Positions 1-9,250 of a stretch of DNA of 64,000 nucleotides are shown one piece after another. Where the stretch lies: contig NZ_QXGI01000001.1 of the NCBI RefSeq assembly GCF_003952025.1, forward strand, positions 1 through 64,000, in the 5' to 3' direction. Under the pieces are notes generated by a model that worked only from the letters and a program-made list of their open reading frames with translations, was not told where the DNA came from and ran no database searches. This DNA comes from Bifidobacterium castoris. Lineage in GTDB: Bacteria > Actinomycetota > Actinomycetes > Actinomycetales > Bifidobacteriaceae. Position 1 is the stretch's first letter. Every line of letters begins with the position of its first letter. Position numbers and translations under genes: made by a program.

Positions 1-891
1 GGCCGGGGCGGCGCCGGGGGAGGGCGACGGCGTGGTCTCGGGACGCGGCGACGCGTCGGTCCGCTGCGCGGGGGCGCCCGTCTGCGGCGAGTCCGGCGTC
101 TGCTCCGGCGGCTGCGGCGCCGCGACGTCGATCGATGCGGCTGTTGCGCCCCGCTGTTGCGCCGTCGGCGTATCTTGCGGCTGGTTCCAGGCGGAGACCG
201 TCTGCTCGATGCGGGCGGAGCGCGCCGAATCGCCGGGCAGTGAAATAGACGAGGGGATCGCGTCGTCGGGCACGTCGTCGCCGCTGTTCGGTGTGGCGGC
301 CGTCATATCCGTCTCGCCGATGAGTTTGCGCGCGGCGTTGTTGATGCACACGACCGAGTTGTCATGCATGTTCCACGACCATTCCGCACGGATAGGGTGG
401 CCGGCGGACGTGAAGGAGGCGGTGATGCGCCACGGTTCGAGACCTCGCCGCGTCGCCTTCCATTCGACTTCGTCGCGCCGCACGCGCGCCGCGGCGAAGG
501 TGCGCTCGATGACGTCGCCGAGCGCGCGCATCCGTGACTCCTTGGGCGCCGGAACGCGCAGGAACTGCTCGATCGCGTAGCTTTTCTCCGATTCGATGGC
601 CGAGGAGAATCGGCGCACGAGGATCGGGCTCAGCCCGTAGCGTTCGGCGACCTGATCGGGCTCCATGCCAGCGCGGATGAGCGCCTGGATCTGCGAGATC
701 GGCAACGTGCGCTGCTGCTGCGGCGCCTCCTCGACGTGCCGTTCCGATCTGAGCTGCTTGGCCTCGAGCAGGGCACGCTCGAGCGTCTCGTCGATGTCCA
801 CGGCAAAGGAGGACCCATCCACGGCGAACACCAGCAGGCCGGTCTTCGTGACATGATCGAACCGCGCAACCGGGTAGGAGTCACCTGCCAT
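1..891 (-). CDS. sepH: Septation protein SepH (DUF3071), 3' part cut by window edge
   Basis: Read on the minus strand from an ATG at 891, preceded by AGAGGTG; the frame is open to the window edge (297 codons, C-terminus missing). Residues about 1-45 form the conserved N-terminal segment (start MAGDSYPVARFDHV). Residues about 65-98 look like a helix-turn-helix (LPISQIQALIRAGM, then VAERYGLSP). After about residue 190 the protein becomes Pro/Ala/Thr/Ser-rich and low in complexity. This fits the actinobacterial SepH family, which in Streptomyces and mycobacteria binds FtsZ and helps septum formation. It is divergent from the DUF4193 gene. Function is by family; the C-terminal region cannot be judged here. 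Confidence 0.85.
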   Translation of the reverse strand, partial: MAGDSYPVARFDHVTKTGLLVFAVDGSSFAVDIDETLERALLEAKQLRSERHVEEAPQQQRTLPISQIQALIRAGMEPDQVAERYGLSPILVRRFSSAIESEKSYAIEQFLRVPAPKESRMRALGDVIERTFAAARVRRDEVEWKATRRGLEPWRITASFTSAGHPIRAEWSWNMHDNSVVCINNAARKLIGETDMTAATPNSGDDVPDDAIPSSISLPGDSARSARIEQTVSAWNQPQDTPTAQQRGATAASIDVAAPQPPEQTPDSPQTGAPAQRTDASPRPETTPSPSPGAAPA

Positions 892-1050
892 AGCCAACAC
901 CTCTTTCATCCAGAATGCGAACGCTTTCCATTGTGCCCCACGTGTCGGATTTTGCGTAACGGTTTCATCGTGTATCCTATGCGGGGAAAACCATGTATTG
1001 TATGGTGCGTCGCAATGGCAAGCCGCCATCAATCGATGAAAGGAATCGCT

Positions 1051-1344
1051 ATGGCACAGGATTATGATTCCCCGCGCAACAAGGACGAGGACGAGGAGTC
1101 GCTGCAGGCGCTCGGCAAGAGCTCGCAGGGCTCCGCGACCGACATGGACGACGACGAGAACGCGATCGCCGAGGACTATGAGCTGCCCGGCGCCGACCTG
1201 AGCAACGAGGACGCGTCGGTGACCGTCATCCCGATGCAGGGCGACGAGTTCATCTGCTCCGAATGCTTCCTCGTCAAGCACCGCAGCCAGCTTGCGTACA
1301 CGACGCCGGACGGCCAGCCGGTGTGCAAGGAGTGCGCGGCCTGA
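1051..1344 (+). CDS. DUF4193 family small zinc-ribbon-like protein
   Basis: 97 residues, very acidic N-terminal half (DEDEES, DMDDDENAIAEDYE), then a short basic and Cys-containing end. Two Cys pairs, C69-x2-C72 and C92-x2-C95, form a likely zinc ribbon. The start ATG at 1051 has AAAGGAA just upstream; longer upstream frames cover non-coding DNA. Size and Cys pattern match the actinobacterial DUF4193 family, commonly found beside dut and sepH. Its stop overlaps the dut start by one base, so the two are probably translationally coupled. Biochemical role is unknown to me. Confidence 0.85.
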   Translation: MAQDYDSPRNKDEDEESLQALGKSSQGSATDMDDDENAIAEDYELPGADLSNEDASVTVIPMQGDEFICSECFLVKHRSQLAYTTPDGQPVCKECAA

Positions 1345-1814
1345 TGAGCTTCGACCCCGCATACAACGAACCCGAATCCACCGAGGTGCTCGTCTGCCCG
1401 GTCGACCCGGCGCATCCGGTCGAACTGCGCTACGCGCACGCCGGCGACGCCGGCGCCGACCTGAGCACGACGGAACATGTGGAGCTGGGACCTTTCGAAC
1501 GGGCGCTCGTGCACACCGGCGTGCGCATCGCGCTGCCGGCGGGCTATGTGGCGCTCGTCCATCCGCGTTCCGGTCTCGCCGCCAAACGGGGCGTGACGGT
1601 GCTCAACGCACCCGGCACCGTCGACGCCGGATACCGCGGCGAGATCATGGTGCCGCTGATCAACCTCGACGCCCATGAACGCGCCGTCTTCGAACCAGGG
1701 GACCGCATCGCGCAGCTGGTCATCCAGCGTTACGTCGAGGCGACCTTCGTGCCGGCTCAGGCGCTGCCGGGTTCGGACCGCGCCGAACGGGGCTTCGGGT
1801 CGACCGGGGTGTAG
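1344..1814 (+). CDS. dut: Deoxyuridine 5'-triphosphate nucleotidohydrolase (dUTPase)
   Basis: 156 residues, trimeric dUTPase family. It hydrolyses dUTP to dUMP and pyrophosphate, keeping uracil out of DNA and supplying dTMP synthesis. Family motifs appear in order: AGDAGADLS (motif 1), HPRSGLAAKRGVTV (motif 3 region), a GTVDAGYRGE stretch holding the catalytic Asp, GDRIAQLVI, and a C-terminal RAERGFGSTG that would close over the active site. ATG at 1344 overlaps the TGA of the DUF4193 gene. Full length for the family. Confidence 0.95.
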   Translation: MSFDPAYNEPESTEVLVCPVDPAHPVELRYAHAGDAGADLSTTEHVELGPFERALVHTGVRIALPAGYVALVHPRSGLAAKRGVTVLNAPGTVDAGYRGEIMVPLINLDAHERAVFEPGDRIAQLVIQRYVEATFVPAQALPGSDRAERGFGSTGV

Positions 1815-1900
1815 GCGCGCGCCGTCGCCCGGCGTGCCGCGCGTAGAATGAAATGACGCCCGTGGGAAGACGGCGCGTCGACGAGAGAGGAGCATGGACG

Positions 1901-4240
1901 ATGGCGGACATGGACGAGGAGATGCAGCCGGCCAACATGCTCGGTTGCGAGATCAGCGAGAACCCGCTCGATCCGCTCGCCCCGATCCTGGCGATCTGCA
2001 GGCAGCACCATCCGGACGAGGACATGGAGATCCTCTCGCGCGCCTACCGGCGCGCCGTGCTCCAGCATTCGACGCAGCGCCGCAAATCCGGCGAACCGTA
2101 CATCATCCACCCGCTCGCCGTCGCGCAGATCCTCGCCGACCTCGGCATGGGCCCGCTCGTCGTCGCCGCCGGCCTGCTGCATGACACGGTCGAGGACACC
2201 GACTACACGCTCGAGGAATGCCGCGCCGAGTTCGGCGACACCGTGGCCGGCCTCGTGGACGGCGTCACGAAGCTGACGAAGATGGACTACGGCGACTCGG
2301 CGCAGGCGGAGACGATCCGCAAGATGGTCGTCGCGATGAGCCGCGACGTGCGCGTGCTCGTCGTCAAGCTCGCCGACCGTGTGCATAACGCGCGCACCTG
2401 GCGCTACGTCAAGCCGTCGAGCGCGCAGCGCAAGGCGCGCGAGACGCTCGACGTCTACGCGCCGTTGGCGAACCGCCTCGGCATGAACGCGATCAAGACG
2501 GAGCTCGAAGAGCTGAGCTTCAAGGTCCTCTACCCGAAGATCTACAACGAGATCGTCATGCTCGTCGCGCACCGCGCCGGCCAGCGCGAGGTCTACCTCA
2601 AGCAGATCATCGCCGAGATCAACGAGGATCTGGGCGATCTGGGCGTCCACGCGATGGTCACCGGACGCCCGAAGGACTACTTCTCGATCTACCAGAAGAT
2701 GATCGTGCGCGGTCATGATTTCTCCGACATCTACGACCTCGTCGGCGTGCGCATCATCGTCGACACGATCCAGGACTGCTACGCCGTGCTCGGCGCCGTG
2801 CACGCGCGATGGAGCCCGGTGCCGGGCCGGTTCAAGGACTACATCGCGATGCCGAAGCTCAACATGTACCAGAGCCTGCACACGACGGTCGTCGGCCCCG
2901 GCGGCAAGCCGGTCGAGATCCAGATCCGCACATGGGACATGCACCGGCGCGCCGAGTTCGGCATCGCCGCGCATTGGAAGTACAAGGCGAACGGTCAGGC
3001 CGGCCGCGCGCTGAGCACGCCGGACAAGGCCGACCGCGAGCGCGGCAGGCAGGAGCCGGAGGAGGCCGACAACCTCAAATGGATCCAGCAGCTCGCCGAC
3101 TGGACGAGCGAGACGCCGGACTCGGACGAGTTCCTCGGTTCGCTCAAGGAGGATCTCGGCCGCGCCGAGGTGTACGTGTTCACGCCCAAGGGCAAGATCG
3201 TCTCGCTGCCGGCGGACGCCACGCCGATCGACTTCGCGTACGCCGTGCACACCGAGGTCGGCCACCGCACGATGGGCGCGCGCGTCAACGGACGTCTCGT
3301 GCCGCTCGACACGACGCTCGAGAACGGCGACACCGTCGAGGTGCTCACGAGCAAGTCGGACACGGCCGGCCCGTCGCGCGACTGGCTGAGCTTCGTCAAG
3401 AGCCCGAAGGCGCGCAACAAGATCCGCCAGTGGTTCAGCAAGGAGCGGCGCACCGAGGCGATCGAGGAGGGCCGCGACGAGCTGACGCGCGCGATCCGTA
3501 AGCGCAACCTGCCGGTCAACGCGCTGCTGACTCCCGAGGCGATGGTCGGTGTGGCCGACGACCTCAACCTGCCGAACGTCGAGACCGTCTACGCGGCGAT
3601 CGGCGAAGGCCAGGTCTCGACGCAGAACGTCATCTCCCATCTGGTCAAGGACGCCGGCAGCGACGAGGTGGCCGAGGAGGCCGAAGAGGAGATGCTGCCG
3701 CTGCGCATGCCCAAGCACCGCCGCGGCGGCACCGGACCGGGCATCGCCGTCAAGGGCGTCACCGACATCTGGGTCAAGCTCGCCAAGTGCTGCATGCCGG
3801 TGCCCGGCGACAGCATCGTCGGTTTCATCACGCGCAACGAGGGCGTCTCTGTGCACCGGGTCGACTGCCTCAACATGATCAACCTCAAACGCCGCGAACC
3901 CGAACGCGTCGTCGACGTGTCGTGGACGAACGACAAGGGCCTGTTCATGGTGCGCATCCAGGTGGAGGCGCTCGACCGGCCGCATCTGCTTTCCGACGTG
4001 ACGCGCGTGCTGTCCGACCATGGCGTCAACATCCTCTCCGGTTCGATCGCGACCGGCTCGGACCGCGTGGCCACGAGCCAGTTCAGCTTCGAGATGGCCG
4101 ATCCGCAGCATCTGAACACGCTGCTGTCCGCGGTGCGCAAGATCGACGGCGTCTTCGACGTCTACCGGCTGACCGGCGCGAAGGACTCCGCGCAGCCGCG
4201 CATGCGCCGCATCCGCGGCCGCGACGCGCAGCAGCGTTGA
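1901..4240 (+). CDS. rel: Bifunctional (p)ppGpp synthetase/hydrolase Rel
   Basis: 779 residues. Makes and degrades the stringent-response alarmone. The N-terminal HD hydrolase domain is intact (H70, then HDTVEDT with H94-D95 and E98-D99). The synthetase domain follows, with RFKD at residues 310-313, the charge pattern of bifunctional Rel rather than synthetase-only RelA. TGS is at about 420-480 (VYVFTPKGKIVSLP) and a C-terminal ACT domain at about 700-770. Start ATG at 1901 has AGAGAGGAG eight bases upstream; the ATG at 1894 is out of frame. A TAGAAT -10-like element lies at 1844-1849 without a convincing -35. Confidence 0.95.
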   Translation: MADMDEEMQPANMLGCEISENPLDPLAPILAICRQHHPDEDMEILSRAYRRAVLQHSTQRRKSGEPYIIHPLAVAQILADLGMGPLVVAAGLLHDTVEDTDYTLEECRAEFGDTVAGLVDGVTKLTKMDYGDSAQAETIRKMVVAMSRDVRVLVVKLADRVHNARTWRYVKPSSAQRKARETLDVYAPLANRLGMNAIKTELEELSFKVLYPKIYNEIVMLVAHRAGQREVYLKQIIAEINEDLGDLGVHAMVTGRPKDYFSIYQKMIVRGHDFSDIYDLVGVRIIVDTIQDCYAVLGAVHARWSPVPGRFKDYIAMPKLNMYQSLHTTVVGPGGKPVEIQIRTWDMHRRAEFGIAAHWKYKANGQAGRALSTPDKADRERGRQEPEEADNLKWIQQLADWTSETPDSDEFLGSLKEDLGRAEVYVFTPKGKIVSLPADATPIDFAYAVHTEVGHRTMGARVNGRLVPLDTTLENGDTVEVLTSKSDTAGPSRDWLSFVKSPKARNKIRQWFSKERRTEAIEEGRDELTRAIRKRNLPVNALLTPEAMVGVADDLNLPNVETVYAAIGEGQVSTQNVISHLVKDAGSDEVAEEAEEEMLPLRMPKHRRGGTGPGIAVKGVTDIWVKLAKCCMPVPGDSIVGFITRNEGVSVHRVDCLNMINLKRREPERVVDVSWTNDKGLFMVRIQVEALDRPHLLSDVTRVLSDHGVNILSGSIATGSDRVATSQFSFEMADPQHLNTLLSAVRKIDGVFDVYRLTGAKDSAQPRMRRIRGRDAQQR

Positions 4241-4277
4241 GCGACGCGACGCCGGCGTCGTAAGACAGACGATACGA

Positions 4278-4314
4278 AAGGAGGTGGCTCCCCGGGGCGG
4301 GGCGCCACCTCCTT
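4278..4314. terminator. Bidirectional hairpin between rel and the cyclophilin gene
   Basis: Perfect 11-bp stem AAGGAGGTGGC / GCCACCTCCTT (4278-4288 with 4304-4314), loop rich in G and C. It sits between two convergent genes, so it can serve both. No long T tract. Confidence 0.65.
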
Positions 4315-4351
4315 CACGTCGCTCTGACGAAGCACCGCAGGTCGCGGACCG

Positions 4352-4891
4352 TCAGTCCTTGACCTCGATCGATTCGATCATGACCGGCTCGAGCGGGCAG
4401 TCGCGCGCGTCGGTGGCGACGGCGTCGATCCTGTCGACGATGGCCTTCGAGGCCTCGTCGGCGACCTCGCCGAAGATCGTGTGGTGGCCGTCGAGCCACG
4501 GCGTCGGCACCGTCGTGATGAAGAACTGCGAGCCGTTCGTGCCGTGCAGCTTGCCGTCGGCGCCGCGGGCGAGGCCGGCGTTCGCCATCGCGAGCAGGTA
4601 GGGGCGGTCGAACTTGAGCGTCGGGACGATCTCGTCGTCGAAGTCGTAGCCGGGGCCGCCGGTGCCGGTGCCGAGCGGGCATCCGCCCTGGATCATGAAG
4701 TCCTTGATGACGCGGTGGAAGGTCAGGCCGTCATAGAAACGCTCGTTGGACTGCCCGCCGGTGAAGGGGTCGCGCCAGGTCTTCTGGCCGGTGGCCAGGC
4801 CGAGGAAGTTCTCGACGGTCTTGGGCGTCTTGTCGTCGAACAGGTTGATCGTGATGTCACCTTCGGAGGTGTGCATGATAATAGTGGTCAT
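4352..4891 (-). CDS. Cyclophilin-type peptidyl-prolyl cis-trans isomerase
   Basis: 179 residues, single cyclophilin domain, no signal peptide, so cytoplasmic. It catalyses proline isomerisation during protein folding. Visible family motifs: [13 protein letters not shown] (catalytic Arg in FHR), [11 protein letters not shown] and HTIFGEV. Start is uncertain: ATG 4891 has GAGGT only 2 nt away, while the next in-frame ATG at 4876 lies 15 residues' worth of bases further from it; I took the upstream one. Lies 68 bp downstream of a HAD phosphatase on the same strand and may share its transcript. Confidence 0.92.
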   Translation of the reverse strand: MTTIIMHTSEGDITINLFDDKTPKTVENFLGLATGQKTWRDPFTGGQSNERFYDGLTFHRVIKDFMIQGGCPLGTGTGGPGYDFDDEIVPTLKFDRPYLLAMANAGLARGADGKLHGTNGSQFFITTVPTPWLDGHHTIFGEVADEASKAIVDRIDAVATDARDCPLEPVMIESIEVKD

Positions 4892-4959
4892 ACCTCGACA
4901 CGGTAGCATACGGCCGCGCTCGTGCATGGCGCTGCGTCCGACGGCGAACGTGCGCCGCG

Positions 4960-5805
4960 TCACAGGATCCCGAAGCGTCGCAGTGCGTGCAGGACGCCGT
5001 CGTCGTCGACATCCCGCGTGACGTAGTCGGCGGCGGCCTTCGCGTCGTCGGTGCCGTTGCCCATCGCGACGCCGATATGCGCATAGCGCAGCATGTCCAC
5101 GTCGTTGCCGCCGTCCCCGAAGGCCATCGACTGCGCACGCGCCAGTCCCGCATCGGCCAGCAGCGCCTCGACGCCGCGGTCCTTGCCTCCCGAGGCGGGG
5201 ATGAGGTCGACGAAATCGGGATGCCAGCGCACGCCGCGCACGGCGTGGCAGCATGCGACGATCGCCTGTTCGTCGTCGGCGCCCACATAGGGGCTGATCT
5301 GGTAGATCCGGTTGTCTTGGATGCGCGTGTGAGGGTCGGTGAAGCTGAGCTTCGGCGCCGTCTTGCCCAGCGATCTCCACATCGCGCGCATCCGTTCGGA
5401 GTCATGGTTGAAATACGCCGTGTCGCGTTCGGCGAACACGGCGACGACGTCCGGATGACGGTCGAGCCAGCCGACGACGGCCCGCACGTCCGCCACGTCG
5501 ATCGGCTGGTCGGAGACGACGGTGCCGTCGGCCCTCCAGCAGTATTGCCCGTTGACGCCGGCGATGCCGTCGAAGCGGAAGGGGATCGCGTCGAGCACGA
5601 CCTTCATCTGTTCGGGGGAGCGGCCGGTGCAGATGTAGACGCGCACGCCCTTCGCATGCAGTGCATGGAGCGCGTCGACCGTCGATTGCGGCACCGTGTG
5701 CGTCGCGAAGCTCGTCAGTGTGCCGTCGATGTCGAAGAACACGGCGCGGATGCCGCTGCCGGCGGCATCGTCGCGGCGGGGTGTGCGGCCGGTGGAAATC
5801 GTCAT
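4960..5805 (-). CDS. HAD-superfamily (Cof-type) sugar phosphatase
   Basis: 281 residues. Motif I is FFDIDGTL with nucleophile D25 and D27; motif II includes YICTGRS; motif IV is [12 protein letters not shown] near the C-terminus. The large cap domain between residues about 90 and 190 and overall length match the Cof/YidA subgroup, which dephosphorylates small sugar phosphates or FMN/PLP. The substrate cannot be told from sequence. Start ATG at 5805. Followed on the same strand by the cyclophilin gene. Confidence 0.88.
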   Translation of the reverse strand: MTISTGRTPRRDDAAGSGIRAVFFDIDGTLTSFATHTVPQSTVDALHALHAKGVRVYICTGRSPEQMKVVLDAIPFRFDGIAGVNGQYCWRADGTVVSDQPIDVADVRAVVGWLDRHPDVVAVFAERDTAYFNHDSERMRAMWRSLGKTAPKLSFTDPHTRIQDNRIYQISPYVGADDEQAIVACCHAVRGVRWHPDFVDLIPASGGKDRGVEALLADAGLARAQSMAFGDGGNDVDMLRYAHIGVAMGNGTDDAKAAADYVTRDVDDDGVLHALRRFGIL

Positions 5806-5873
5806 GACGTCCAGTCTATGGCCGTCCGCCCCGTGTCGTCGATTCCGCGTCTTCGGCGGCGCAACCGTTGGCG

Positions 5874-5900
5874 TTGCAATGGCCGAACGCCGCCTATAAG
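5874..5900 (+). promoter_or_regulatory. Weak candidate promoter for the metQ-metN-metI operon
   Basis: TTGCAA (5874-5879) and TATAAG (5895-5900) separated by 15 bp, in the 235-bp gap before metQ. Spacing is short, so this is only a candidate. I saw no SAM-type riboswitch fold in this gap. Confidence 0.25.
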
Positions 5901-6040
5901 AGGAAACGATAACGACACGGCGCCGTTACGTCGTCCGCGGTCGTATCCTTGAACACGTCGCGGCGCCGGCACACGGTCCGGGCGCGCGCGGGAACCATGG
6001 GCAAACCCAAGGGAACACACGGAAGAAAGATACGGAAACG

Positions 6041-7072
6041 ATGAGCCAGAACAACACCAACGAACCGGGCGGCAACGTGCCCGAGCTGAATACCGACGAG
6101 CCGGTGCGCGTCAACCACACGGCGCGCAACATCATCATCGCCGTCATCGTCGTGGCTCTCGTGGCGGCGGCCGCCTTCTTCGGCTTCCACCGCGCGAACG
6201 GCGGCGGAAAGGCGGCCGCGAGCGCCGAGACGAAGGGCACAAAGGACAATCCGGTGAAGATCGGCGTCGTCGGCGCGACCGATCCGCAGTGGGTCGAATT
6301 CAAGAAGCAGGCCGAGGCGAAGGGCGTCTACGTGGACATCGTGGACTTCCAGGACTACACGAGCGAGAACCCGGCGCTCGATGCCGGCGACCTCGACATG
6401 AACGAGTTCCAGCATCTGCTCTATCTGGCCAACTACAACGTGCAGAACGGCAAGGACCTGCAGCCGCTCGGCGGCGTGGCGATCTACCCGCTCGGCGTCT
6501 ACTCGGCCTTCGGCACGGACGGCGAGCCGCGCTACACGGATATCAAGGACCTGCCGGCCGGTTCGACGGTCGCGATCCCGAACGACGAGACGAACCAGGC
6601 GCGCGCGATCGGCGTGCTCAAGGCCGCCGGCGTCGTCACGCTCAAGGGCGATTGGACGGCGTTCACGATCCCGCAGGACATCGACGAGGCGAAGTCGAAG
6701 GTCAAGGTCGTGCCGATGAAGGCCGAGCAGATCGCGAACACGCTCAAGGCCGGCGGCGACGACCTGTCCGCGGGCGTCATCAACAACGACTACGTGGCGG
6801 ACGCCGGGCTCGACCCGACCGACGCGATCTACCAGGATGACGCCGAATCCGAGGAGTCGCGCCCCTACATCAACATCTTCGCCGTGCGCGCCGCCGACGT
6901 GGACAACGCCGTGTACAGGAAGTGCGTCGAGATCTACCAGACGAAGCCGGTGCTCGACGCGCTGCAGGAGGAGTCGGCCGGGACCGCCGTGTTCGCCGAC
7001 AAGTTCACGCAGGCCGAACTCGCGAAGTACCTCGACGACATCGAGTCGGACATCCGCTCGAACGACAAGTGA
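6041..7072 (+). CDS. metQ: MetQ/NlpA-family substrate-binding protein, membrane-anchored
   Basis: 343 residues. Solute-binding component of a methionine-type ABC importer: after residue about 75 the sequence follows the NlpA/MetQ fold (KIGVVGATDPQW, VDIVDFQDYTSENPALDAGDLDMNEFQH, AIPNDETNQARA). The N-terminus is odd. Instead of a signal peptide with a lipobox Cys it has a 30-residue hydrophilic start, then one hydrophobic segment at about 30-50 (NIIIAVIVVALVAAAAFFGF) and no Cys, so it would be held by a transmembrane helix. It heads an operon with metN and metI. Exact ligand (Met, Cys or a dipeptide) is inferred only. Confidence 0.85.
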   Translation: MSQNNTNEPGGNVPELNTDEPVRVNHTARNIIIAVIVVALVAAAAFFGFHRANGGGKAAASAETKGTKDNPVKIGVVGATDPQWVEFKKQAEAKGVYVDIVDFQDYTSENPALDAGDLDMNEFQHLLYLANYNVQNGKDLQPLGGVAIYPLGVYSAFGTDGEPRYTDIKDLPAGSTVAIPNDETNQARAIGVLKAAGVVTLKGDWTAFTIPQDIDEAKSKVKVVPMKAEQIANTLKAGGDDLSAGVINNDYVADAGLDPTDAIYQDDAESEESRPYINIFAVRAADVDNAVYRKCVEIYQTKPVLDALQEESAGTAVFADKFTQAELAKYLDDIESDIRSNDK

Positions 7073-7209
7073 CCGGCTCGCGCGGCCCATGCCGCGCGGC
7101 CCGCGACGCGCGACGAGCCGCCCGTGCCGTTACAATGACGGCGGGCGGCTCATCGCGCGTCCACGGCGGGCGACCGCCGGACGGCAACCCAGGAAGACAA
7201 GGCGGCACA

Positions 7210-8475
7210 ATGACGCAAGGCAAGGAACCCATCATCGTCTTCGACCATGTGGTCAAGGAGTTCAGGCAGCGCGGCGCGAAGAGGACGATGCGCGCCGTCG
7301 ACGACGTCTCGCTGCGCGTCGACGAGGGCGATGTCTTCGGTATCATCGGCTACTCGGGCGCCGGCAAGTCGACGCTCGTGCGCATGATCAACGCGCTCGA
7401 GCGGCCGACGAGCGGCACCGTCACCGTCATGGGCCACGACGTGTCGCACATGGGCGAGGGCGGCCTGCGTCCGGTGCGCCAGAAGATCGGCATGATCTTC
7501 CAGCAGTTCAACCTGTTCTCGCAGAAGACGGTCGCGCAGAACATCGCGTACCCGTTGAAGCTCGACCATTGGCGCAAGGACTACCAGGACAAGCGGGTCA
7601 GTGAGCTGCTCGAGTTCGTCGGCCTGTCCGAGCACGCGGACAAGTACCCGTCGCAGCTGTCGGGCGGCCAGAAGCAGCGCGTCGGCATCGCGCGCGCGTT
7701 GGCGACGAACCCCAGGATCCTGCTCGCCGACGAGGCGACGAGCGCGCTCGATCCGGAGACGACGACCGAGGTGCTGCAGCTGCTCGCGCGCGTCAACCGC
7801 CAGCTCGGCATCACGATCGTGCTCATCACGCACCAGATGAACGTCGTCCAGCAGATCGCGAACCGCGTCGCCGTCATGAGCGCCGGCAGGGTCGTCGAAC
7901 AGGGCGACGTCTACGACGTCTTCGCCGCGCCGAAGCAGCCGGTCACGAAACGCTTCATCGCCACGGCGATGGACGGACTGCCCGACCCGGCGCGCGTCGC
8001 CGTCATGCGCGAGCAGTGGCCCGGACGCCTCGTCACCGTCGTCGTGCGCCAGCGCGACATCGTCGACGCCGACGGCAACGTGCTTGTGCCCGCCTCCGGA
8101 CAGGACATCTCCGAGCTCATCGCGCGACACGGCGTCAGCAGCGGGCTGCTCTACGGCGGCATCGACACGGTGCAGGACATCGCGATCGGCGCGATGACCT
8201 ACGAGTTCACCGGCGAGGAGGCGAAGATCGACGCCTTCCTCACCGACCTGCGTCGCCACAGCGACATCGTCGACTTCGGCACGAAGGCCGATCCGGTCGA
8301 CTACGACGCGGCCGTCGAACGCGCGCAGATCGCGCTCGGCCCCGACGAGATGCCGGCCGGATCGACGCAAACGCTCGCCGACGACCTCGGAATGATCGAA
8401 CAGGACGACGACGTCGTCGACATGGCGCCCACGACGGCGGCGCAGCGGACAGCCGCACGAAAGGAACGTGACTGA
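7210..8475 (+). CDS. metN: Methionine-type ABC importer ATPase MetN
   Basis: 421 residues. Walker A GYSGAGKS (47-54), Q-loop in FQQFNLF, signature LSGGQKQRVGIARAL, Walker B ILLADEAT, switch His in LITHQ. After about residue 290 there is a C-terminal regulatory NIL domain, the site that senses substrate in MetN proteins; it is followed by an extra acidic tail. ATG at 7210 gives the usual MetN N-terminus; a TACAAT element lies at 7131-7136. The stop overlaps the metI ATG by one base. Confidence 0.92.
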   Translation: MTQGKEPIIVFDHVVKEFRQRGAKRTMRAVDDVSLRVDEGDVFGIIGYSGAGKSTLVRMINALERPTSGTVTVMGHDVSHMGEGGLRPVRQKIGMIFQQFNLFSQKTVAQNIAYPLKLDHWRKDYQDKRVSELLEFVGLSEHADKYPSQLSGGQKQRVGIARALATNPRILLADEATSALDPETTTEVLQLLARVNRQLGITIVLITHQMNVVQQIANRVAVMSAGRVVEQGDVYDVFAAPKQPVTKRFIATAMDGLPDPARVAVMREQWPGRLVTVVVRQRDIVDADGNVLVPASGQDISELIARHGVSSGLLYGGIDTVQDIAIGAMTYEFTGEEAKIDAFLTDLRRHSDIVDFGTKADPVDYDAAVERAQIALGPDEMPAGSTQTLADDLGMIEQDDDVVDMAPTTAAQRTAARKERD

Positions 8476-9188
8476 TGCACACCCTCACCATCGAATCCGC
8501 AACCGCGCACGCCGCGACGCTCGCGAGCCGCAGTGACTGGAGCGTCCTCAGGCCCCTGCTCGCGCAGTCGGTCGTCCAGACGCTGCAGATGGTGCTCGTC
8601 ACGATCGTCATCGGCGGCGTCCTCGGCCTCGTCCTCGGCGTCGTCCTCTACGGCACGCGCCCGGGCAACCTGTTCGAGAACCGCGTCGTCTACCGCGTGC
8701 TCGACATCCTCGTCAACATCGTGCGACCGATCCCGTTCATCATCTTCCTCGCCGCGATGCAGCCGCTGACCGTCAAGGTCGTCGGCACGTCGATCGGCAC
8801 GACGGCGGCGATCTTCCCGATGTGCATCATGTGCACCTTCGCGACGTCGCGCCTCGTCGAGCAGAACCTCGTGCCGGTCGACCACGGCGTCATCGAGGCG
8901 GCGCGCGCGATGGGCGCCTCGAAGTTCACGATCATCCGCACCGTGCTCATCCCCGAGGCGCTCGCGCCGCTCATCCTCGCCTACGCGTTCCTGTTCATCG
9001 GCGTGCTCGACATGTCCGCGATGGCCGGCTACATCGGCGGCGGCGGCCTGGGCAACTTCGCGATCGCGTACGGATACCAGAAGTTCGACCAGACCGTCAC
9101 ATGGACGGCCGTCATCATCATGATCGTGCTCGTGCAGGTCGTGCAGGCCATCGCGAACGCGATCGCCAAGCGGCTGCTGCGCCGTTGA
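8475..9188 (+). CDS. metI: Methionine-type ABC importer permease MetI
   Basis: 237 residues, mostly hydrophobic, with about five transmembrane segments. The ABC permease EAA loop is visible at GVIEAARAMGASKFTIIRTV, which contacts MetN. C-terminal part GYIGGGGLGNFAIAYGY is characteristic of MetI-type permeases. Start ATG overlaps the metN stop (TGATG), implying coupled translation. Confidence 0.92.
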   Translation: MHTLTIESATAHAATLASRSDWSVLRPLLAQSVVQTLQMVLVTIVIGGVLGLVLGVVLYGTRPGNLFENRVVYRVLDILVNIVRPIPFIIFLAAMQPLTVKVVGTSIGTTAAIFPMCIMCTFATSRLVEQNLVPVDHGVIEAARAMGASKFTIIRTVLIPEALAPLILAYAFLFIGVLDMSAMAGYIGGGGLGNFAIAYGYQKFDQTVTWTAVIIMIVLVQVVQAIANAIAKRLLRR

Positions 9189-9250
9189 GCCGGCGACGGC
9201 ATACGCCGGCGAGGCGGGGGCGAAGGACGCAAGAGGAAAGAGGCACCACC

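Noticed and set aside
1757-4111. 784-codon open frame on the minus strand opposite rel
   Set aside because: It is antisense to a complete Rel protein, has Arg/Ala/Asp-rich composition typical of the GC-rich reverse frame, and no ribosome binding site.
5806-6040. SAM or other riboswitch before metQ
   Set aside because: I looked for the conserved cores of S-box-like folds in this gap and upstream of metY (35522-35839) and saw none.
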